Source of the DNA: Anaerolineae bacterium
GTDB taxonomy: Bacteria > Chloroflexota > Anaerolineae > Aggregatilineales > Aggregatilineaceae
Length of the DNA: 10,302 nt
Direction of reading: 5' to 3'
NCBI GenBank assembly: GCA_027494015.1
Contig: JAOSJP010000016.1
Location: 1-10,302, forward strand
A program made the position numbers and the translations under genes. Position 1 is the stretch's first letter. The number at the start of each line of letters is the position of its first letter. This document shows, one piece after another, positions 5,679 to 10,302 of the stretch. The notes beneath the pieces were generated by a model. That model did no database searches, was not told the DNA's origin, and was given only the letters and a program-made list of their open reading frames with translations.

Positions 5679-7319
5679 CTACTCCTCGTCGAACAGGCTC
5701 AGCGTGCGCGGCCCCTCGTCCTTGACGCGCCCCGCCTGCTTGAACGTCACCGCCGACAGCGGCATCTCGATCCCCGCGCCGCCCAGCAAGTCCTCGATGG
5801 TGCGCATCTGCAGGCGCGGGTAGTCGCGCCCCCAGCCCGGCGAATGGTAGAACCCGGCGCTGACCGCCTCGACCGCCATCTCGCGGGTGGGCGGCTCCAA
5901 CGTGATGAAGACGCCCAGCGCCGCTTTCTCGCGCTCCACCGTGCCCTTCAGGTCGCGGATGTCGCGGCTGCTGACCCTGCCGGACTTCACCTGGACGATG
6001 ATCCGCTTGGGCTTGCCCGTCTTGTCGTCAATGAAGGTGATCAGCCCGTCAACGCCGCGATCCGCGCCGCGCTTGCCCGCCCGACCGCCCACCTCGCCGC
6101 CCAGCGGACGCGCCTGCACCAGCGACAGCGCCCAGAACTGGAACTGGAAGCGGTCGTCGGCGGCAAGCTGGCGCGCCCCGTCCACCGACACCGGCTCGCC
6201 GATGACCTGGTAATCGGCGCCGGGCGCGAGACCGAACATATCGCGCAGGCGGAACTTGAGCAGGTTGATGCTCAGGTGGGTGATGTCTATGCCCATCCAG
6301 CGGCGACCGAGCTTGTGCGCGGCGGCGACGGCTGTGCCGCAGCCGGCGAAGGGGTCGAGCACCACGTCGCCGGGGTTGCTGCTGGCGCTGATGATGCGTT
6401 CCAGCAGGGCCAGCGGCTTCTGCGTGGGGTAGCCGAGTTCTTCGGTCGATGAAATCTGTTGAATATCATTCCAGTCGTTCGTTATGGTCCGACCCTTAGA
6501 CTCATCAAGGTATTTTTTGTACCGAGGAACGGCTCCCGGTCTGGCCTGTACAATTATCCCGTCTTCATATGCCTTCTGCATACGTTCCTTTGTCCAACGC
6601 CAGACTCGTGTCACCCCTAAAAATTCGTATGTCAGATTGGGTCTGTCGTCATTTGGATTCAGCAATGGTAACAATTGGTAGCGACGGCCATCCGCATCAG
6701 TGTGTTTATAGGCTTTCTCAACATAATCAGGATCATGTTCATCATAAAGAGGCTGAAAGAACGCGGCATCAGACTTGGAGTAACGCAGAATGGTATCGCG
6801 GCAGTTAGGAAAATTGTTTGATATATGGCTTTTAGGATTGGAACGTTTCCACGAAATCTCATTCCTGTAATTCTCCGCCCCGAAGATCGCGTCGAGCACG
6901 ATCTTGAGATAATGGCTCGCCGTCGGGTCGCAATGCAAATACAGGCTGCCGGTCGGCTTGAGCACGCGGTGCAGCTCCACCAACCGCGCCGCCATCATCA
7001 CCAGGTAGGCCATCATCTGGTTGTTGCCGATCAGGTCGCGCAGCGCGCCGATGGCCGTCGCCACGCGCTCTGGCGCGCCGGTCACCAGCTCGTGCCAGGT
7101 CGCTTCGGCGGCGTGTCCCCAGTGCCAGGTATCGTCGAAGGCGGTGATCTGCGCCTCGGACTCCAGGCCGCTCTCGTCCTTGAAGAGCACGTTGTAGCTG
7201 CGGTTGGAGTTGAAGGGCGGGTCGAGGTAGATCAGGTCTACGCTCTCGCTGGGGAAGTAGTCGCGGTTGCGCAGGATGATCAGGTTGTCGCCGTAGAAGA
7301 GGGTGTTCGGGTGGGTCAT
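5679..7319 (-). CDS. beta-class DNA methyltransferase fused to Mrr-like nuclease domain
   Basis: This is a 546-residue protein. Near the N-terminus [16 protein letters not shown] carries the catalytic motif IV (DPPF, residues 33-36). SAM-binding motif I follows much later as [12 protein letters not shown] (322-329), with GYPTQKP just before it (297-303). This order defines the beta class, whose members methylate adenine N6 or cytosine N4. Residues about 150-290, between conserved blocks, correspond to the target-recognition part. The C-terminal part has GADRGVDG (D424) and IIVQVKSG (Q443, K445), the D...QxK pattern of Mrr/PD-(D/E)XK nucleases, so one chain may both modify and cut DNA. The ATG at 7319 has AGGAG eight bases upstream. 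The in-frame extension to 7388 is encoded by heptamer repeats and is rejected. Positions 6445-6870 are far more AT-rich than the flanks (23 G+C of 60 at 6781-6840 against 47 of 60 at 6301-6360), pointing to exchange of the recognition domain. No separate restriction or specificity subunit is nearby. The alternative is a modification enzyme with a non-cutting C-terminal domain. Confidence 0.9.
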   Translation of the reverse strand: MTHPNTLFYGDNLIILRNRDYFPSESVDLIYLDPPFNSNRSYNVLFKDESGLESEAQITAFDDTWHWGHAAEATWHELVTGAPERVATAIGALRDLIGNNQMMAYLVMMAARLVELHRVLKPTGSLYLHCDPTASHYLKIVLDAIFGAENYRNEISWKRSNPKSHISNNFPNCRDTILRYSKSDAAFFQPLYDEHDPDYVEKAYKHTDADGRRYQLLPLLNPNDDRPNLTYEFLGVTRVWRWTKERMQKAYEDGIIVQARPGAVPRYKKYLDESKGRTITNDWNDIQQISSTEELGYPTQKPLALLERIISASSNPGDVVLDPFAGCGTAVAAAHKLGRRWMGIDITHLSINLLKFRLRDMFGLAPGADYQVIGEPVSVDGARQLAADDRFQFQFWALSLVQARPLGGEVGGRAGKRGADRGVDGLITFIDDKTGKPKRIIVQVKSGRVSSRDIRDLKGTVEREKAALGVFITLEPPTREMAVEAVSAGFYHSPGWGRDYPRLQMRTIEDLLGGAGIEMPLSAVTFKQAGRVKDEGPRTLSLFDEE

Positions 7320-7333
7320 GGCTGGCGCTCCTG

Positions 7334-7604
7334 GGATTTCGGATTTCGGATTGCGGATTGCGAATTGAAAGGCAAAAGCTGACTTCACACTTCACAATCC
7401 GCACTGCGTCACAATTGGATTGCGGATTGCGAATTGCGAATTGCGAATTGAAAGGCAAAAGCTGACTTCGCACTTCCGCGCTTCACAATCCGCAATTCAT
7501 CACAATTGGATTTCGGATTGCGAATTGCGAATTGCGAATTGAAAGGCAAAAGCTGACTTCACAATCCACAATCCGCAATCCGCAATCCGCAATCCGCAAT
7601 TCAA
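7334..7604. repeat. three copies of an 83-96-bp unit built from heptamer repeats
   Basis: The units lie at about 7334-7416, 7417-7507 and 7508-7604. Each begins with tandem heptamers of the GGATTGC/GAATTGC type, continues with a constant core AAAGGCAAAAGCTGACTTC, and ends with heptamers in the opposite sense (CACAATCCGCA, CAATCCGCAATTC). Each is therefore an imperfect inverted repeat able to form a hairpin. The third ends in a run of four to five ATCCGCA heptamers. This fills the gap between the methyltransferase start and the YbaK-like gene's stop; no gene is seen in it. Confidence 0.9.
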
Positions 7605-7647
7605 TGCTCTCTCGCTACCAGTATACCCGGATTCGCCCGCGCGCCCG

Positions 7648-8133
7648 TCAGGTCACGCGGATGACCTCTCCGCCGGTCATCCGTTCCAGGTCGGCGGGTG
7701 TCAGGCGGAAGACGGCGTTGGGCGTGCCCGCCGCCGCCCAGATGATGTCGAGCTGGCGCAGGTCCTGGTCAATGAAGGTGCGCAGCGGGCGGTCGTGGCC
7801 GACGGGCGGCACCCCGCCGATGGCGAAGCCGGTCTGGGCGCGCACAAAATCGGCGTCGGCTTTGGCCAGCGGCTCGCCGAGCTCCCCGGCGACCAGGGCC
7901 GTGTCCACGCGGTTGGCGCCGCTGGCGATGACCAGCACCGGCGCGCCCGACTGCGCGCCCTTGAAGACCAGCGACTTGGCGATCTGCGCGACGGTGCAGC
8001 CGATGGCGGCAGCGGCTTCGGCGGCGGTGCGCGTCGTAGCGGGCAGCTCGACGACCTGCCCCATGTTGAAGCCGAGCGCGGTCAGGGCGTCCTGGACGCG
8101 CTGCGCGCTGCGGCTGAGCGGCGTAGAGGACAT
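7648..8133 (-). CDS. YbaK/EbsC-family aminoacyl-tRNA editing protein
   Basis: This is a 161-residue protein of the YbaK/ProX-type editing domain, which removes wrongly attached amino acids (typically Cys, Ala or related residues) from tRNA-Pro or other tRNAs in the cytoplasm. The diagnostic features are QIAKSLVFKG with the conserved lysine K53, VLVIASGANRVD at about 66-77, and the loop AIGGVPPVGH at 104-113. The length is normal for a free-standing member. The start at 8133 is chosen because AAAGGAG lies five bases upstream; the longer frame to 8169 has no RBS. The protein stands alone between repeat regions, so context does not help to fix the tRNA substrate. It belongs to the EbsC-like branch rather than a clear ProXp assignment. 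Cys-tRNA(Pro) deacylase is the usual annotation but is not proven here. Confidence 0.92.
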   Translation of the reverse strand: MSSTPLSRSAQRVQDALTALGFNMGQVVELPATTRTAAEAAAAIGCTVAQIAKSLVFKGAQSGAPVLVIASGANRVDTALVAGELGEPLAKADADFVRAQTGFAIGGVPPVGHDRPLRTFIDQDLRQLDIIWAAAGTPNAVFRLTPADLERMTGGEVIRVT

Positions 8134-8195
8134 GGTTTCTCCTTTCCTGTGGCGTTCTGTGCGGCTCATACGTTGAATCTGGTCGCGCTAGTTTA

Positions 8196-8289
8196 CCTCA
8201 CCCCTGGCCTCACTGCGTTCGGCTCTTCCCCCTCTCCATGCATGGCTGAGGGGGCAACGAGGTGCGCCAGCGCCGGGGGGGGGGTGAGG
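8196..8289. repeat. dispersed palindrome copy (inverted relative to the arrays)
   Basis: It begins CCTCACCCCTGG, has CTCACTGCGTTCGGC, a central CCCCCTCTCC...GCTGAGGGGG hairpin with loop ATGCAT, then AACGAGGTGCGCCAGCG, and ends GGGGGGGTGAGG. The order matches the reverse complement of the array unit, with more divergence and a longer G run. It lies in the gap between the YbaK-like gene and the M23 gene, in which no gene is seen. Confidence 0.8.
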
Positions 8290-8315
8290 TGAAGTCAAGG
8301 ACGGCTCTCAGCCCC

Positions 8316-8332
8316 AGGCATTCCCAATGCCT
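8316..8332. repeat. short perfect hairpin
   Basis: AGGCATT-CCC-AATGCCT is a perfect seven-pair stem with a three-base loop, downstream of the M23 gene stop on the minus strand. There is no following T-run, so a terminator role is uncertain. Confidence 0.45.
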
Positions 8333-8363
8333 TCCGCCCTTGAACCCGCCCCGTGGAGAAGAT

Positions 8364-8447
8364 TTCGCAATCCGCAATCCGCAATCCGCAATCCGCAATC
8401 CGCAATTCGCAATTCGCAATCCGCAATCCGCAATCCGCAATCCGCAA
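8364..8447. repeat. twelve-unit heptamer array (TYCGCAA)
   Basis: Twelve exact seven-base units run without interruption: one TTCGCAA, five TCCGCAA, two TTCGCAA, four TCCGCAA. The array starts ten bases beyond the stop codon of the M23 gene on that gene's 3' side. It is the same heptamer that builds the units at 7334-7604. Open frames through it (translating as repeated NPQSAIR) are artefacts. Confidence 0.95.
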
Positions 8448-8457
8448 TCTCTCCCGC

Positions 8458-10242
8458 TCAGGGCTGCGAGGTCAGCGGCGTGCTGCCGATGGGGGTCTGC
8501 GGGGAGCCAATCGGCCCGTGCGCGCACGACGAGCACGCCTCACCCGCCGCGAACTCCAGCAGGTACAGCCCGTAATCCTCCGGGTCCACATAGACGATGC
8601 GCGACCCGTCCGGCGAGACGCTCCAATCGCCATTCGCCACGCGGATGGGCAGCGTTTGCGGGTCGGTCAGCCAGCGATGCGTTGCGGTGAGGGTGTCGGC
8701 CAGGCCCAGCGCGTGCGCGTCCTGGCCCGCGTCGAAGCTGAGCGTATAGAGCCAGCGCGCGTCGCGCCAACGGTACGCGCCGAAGAAGGGCAGCCTGCGC
8801 GCGGACGATCCCGGCGTCGTGCGCTGGACGTACACGCCGCTGTCCGCCGGGTCTTCCTGGAAGGGCAGGTAGAAGGCGATGCTCTGGCCGCCGGGCGCCA
8901 CCTGCACGTCGCGCAGATTGATGTACTCGCCCAGCAGCGCCGGCTCCGGCCCCTCGGCGTCCAGATCGAGGAGGGAAAGCTGCGTCGCAGCGGTGTAGCT
9001 CACGCGGCGGCTGATCAGCAGGCGGTGATCGTCGAGCCACTGCACGCGCCCGCCGCCGTTGTAGACCAGGCGTGGGTCGCCCCCGTCCAGCCCGCTCACC
9101 CAGACGCGGATGCCTGGCTCCGGCTTACCCGGCACGGTCTCGCCGTAAGTCACCTGCCACAGCAGGCGCGTCCCGCCCGGCGACACAGCGGGATACGCGC
9201 CGCCCGTCGCCACCTCCCACTGCGCGCCGTCGCTCAGGCGGGTGAGGCGGGCCACCGCACCGTCGCGCTCGATGCGGATGCTGCCATCTGGCGAGCGGTA
9301 CGAGGGGAGAGTCTCCTCAACGGGCTGGCGCGGCGATCCGTCGAGCGGCTGGCGGAAGACAGCCGTCCCGCCGGGCAGCGCATCGAGCACGTAGACCGCC
9401 TGCGGATCGTCGCCATGCCACCACGCGCCCACGTTCCAGCCGCTCAGTGAGATGGGCGTGCGCGTCACCTGCGGCTCGTCGGGCAGGACGGGCAGGCGGC
9501 GGGCGGGCGCGGCGCTCTGCGGCGGCTGCTGTTCGAGCTTGGGCGGCCAGGGCTGGCGGTAGTTGTTGAGCAGGTTCGCGCTGAAGCGCACCGCCGGCTG
9601 CGTTTCCAGCGTCATCCAGCGGAAGGGGGCGCTGAGGTCCTGCTGAAACGGGTGCTCGAAGGGGCCGATGCTGGCCAGCATGTGCCAGTTCATGTCGAAG
9701 AAAGGCAGCGGGTTGAGCGCCGTCTGGTAGTGATCGAGGCGAATTTCCAGGTGCAGGTGCGGGCGCGAGCGACACGACAGGTCGGGGTCGCCGGTGAGGC
9801 CGATCACGTCGCCGCGCTGGACCGTATCGCCGCGCACGAACGGCGGTTGGCGCAGCAGGTGCCCGTAGAACGAGGCGAGGCCCGTGCCGGGGTGCATCAG
9901 CACGAGACTGTGCGGCCCGGCTCCCCAGCCTTCCGCGTCCACGTAAGTCACGACCCCATCGGCGATGGCCCGCACGGGCGTGCCGCACGGCGCTTCGAGG
10001 TCCAGCCCGAAGTGCAGTCCCTGGCCGTACATGTACCATTCGTCGCCGAAGTTGAACGCCTCGATGGTGTTGCCGTAGTGCTGCTCGTAGAGCCAGGTGG
10101 CCGGGCCGGGCGGCCCAGCCAGCGGGAACAAGAAGGGCGGGCCGTCCGGAGGACTCTCGGCTTCCTGGGCGGCGACAGAGAACGGCAGCGCGGGCGCGAT
10201 GAGCGCGGCGGCGAGTCCCAGAACGATGAACGCACGTCGCAT
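8458..10242 (-). CDS. exported M23 metallopeptidase with C-terminal beta-propeller-like region
   Basis: This is a 594-residue protein. Residues 1-26 form a signal peptide (MRRAF, hydrophobic core, SVAAQ), so it acts outside the cytoplasm. Residues about 70-185 are an M23/LytM domain. HFGLD gives zinc ligands H77 and D81, YGHLL gives H127, and PHLHLE gives H162 and zinc ligand H164, the complete known set. VRRGDTVQRGDVIG-like sequence (about 136-147) is typical of the fold. The family cuts peptide cross-links in peptidoglycan or other peptides. After a Pro-rich linker (about 230-260), residues about 290-570 hold repeated beta segments with SPDG or SPGG turns (RSPDGSIRIE, AVSPGGTRLLW, VAPGGQSIAFY, SVSPDGSRIVYV), like PD40/TolB-type propeller blades, which may bind a partner or the wall. 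The tail contains CSSC. The ATG at 10242 has no strong RBS; GAGGAG lies about 16 bases upstream, next to a three-codon ATG-CTG-TAG. Peptidase call confident; propeller call moderate. Confidence 0.9.
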   Translation of the reverse strand: MRRAFIVLGLAAALIAPALPFSVAAQEAESPPDGPPFLFPLAGPPGPATWLYEQHYGNTIEAFNFGDEWYMYGQGLHFGLDLEAPCGTPVRAIADGVVTYVDAEGWGAGPHSLVLMHPGTGLASFYGHLLRQPPFVRGDTVQRGDVIGLTGDPDLSCRSRPHLHLEIRLDHYQTALNPLPFFDMNWHMLASIGPFEHPFQQDLSAPFRWMTLETQPAVRFSANLLNNYRQPWPPKLEQQPPQSAAPARRLPVLPDEPQVTRTPISLSGWNVGAWWHGDDPQAVYVLDALPGGTAVFRQPLDGSPRQPVEETLPSYRSPDGSIRIERDGAVARLTRLSDGAQWEVATGGAYPAVSPGGTRLLWQVTYGETVPGKPEPGIRVWVSGLDGGDPRLVYNGGGRVQWLDDHRLLISRRVSYTAATQLSLLDLDAEGPEPALLGEYINLRDVQVAPGGQSIAFYLPFQEDPADSGVYVQRTTPGSSARRLPFFGAYRWRDARWLYTLSFDAGQDAHALGLADTLTATHRWLTDPQTLPIRVANGDWSVSPDGSRIVYVDPEDYGLYLLEFAAGEACSSCAHGPIGSPQTPIGSTPLTSQP

Positions 10243-10302
10243 GATTTCTACAGCATGACTCCTCGTCGGGCGGCGCTATCTGCAGAGCATAACGCCGCGC
10301 GC

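Noticed and set aside
7320..7388. N-terminal extension of the methyltransferase
   Set aside because: It is encoded by heptamer repeats and lies upstream of an ATG with AGGAG; the family normally begins with the LFYGDNL segment right after that ATG.
8316..8332. Intrinsic terminator of the M23 gene
   Set aside because: The hairpin is perfect but short, lacks a T-run on either strand, and lies 125 bases from the stop with the heptamer array between.
8353..9450. 365-aa plus-strand open frame
   Set aside because: It starts in the heptamer array and is antisense to the M23 gene; composition artefact.

Overview
The window is a high-GC bacterial chromosome segment. It is most likely from a Chloroflexota (Anaerolineae-like) genome. 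That placement is an inference from the protein families, the dispersed GGGGGTGAGG-type palindromic repeats and the GCGGATT/GCGAATT heptamer repeats; no phylogenetic marker is present to prove it. Nearly all protein genes lie on the minus strand. The exception is a small DUF559 nuclease gene at 4660-5049 on the plus strand.

Layout, left to right. Positions 1-142 are a GC-rich inverted repeat. Positions about 215-1793 (minus) hold a decayed secreted-protein gene whose recognisable segments lie in several frames. Positions 1794-2154 hold its AT-rich upstream island and degenerate palindromic repeats. Next come a 63-aa two-helix membrane protein (2155-2346) and an intact M29-family metallo-aminopeptidase (2428-3555). 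Positions 3709-4026 hold two compact minus-strand RNA units. One is tRNA-Glu(UUC) with its own promoter and terminator. The other is a roughly 105-nt RNA of unknown family with a good promoter, a 12-bp stem joining its ends, three internal hairpins and a T-run.

Positions 4039-5678 form a repeat island of twelve copies of a roughly 90-bp nested palindrome: five copies, then the DUF559 gene, then seven copies. The second array fills the whole gap between the convergent stop codons of DUF559 and the next gene. That gene (5679-7319, minus) is an intact beta-class DNA methyltransferase fused to a C-terminal Mrr-like nuclease domain. Its putative target-recognition segment is far more AT-rich than the rest of the gene. 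Upstream of it lie three copies of an 83-96-bp unit built from heptamers (7334-7604). Then come a YbaK/EbsC-type tRNA-editing protein (7648-8133), another palindrome copy, a clean 12-unit heptamer array (8364-8447), and an exported M23 peptidase with a C-terminal beta-propeller-like region (8458-10242).

The housekeeping genes (aminopeptidase, tRNA-Glu, YbaK-like editing protein, cell-wall peptidase) show no obvious joint pathway. The accessory core is the DUF559 gene embedded in its palindrome array, next to a modification-restriction fusion with a swapped-looking recognition domain. The strongest candidates for something undescribed are the structured RNA at 3709-3815 and the pairing of DUF559 with the palindromic repeat family.
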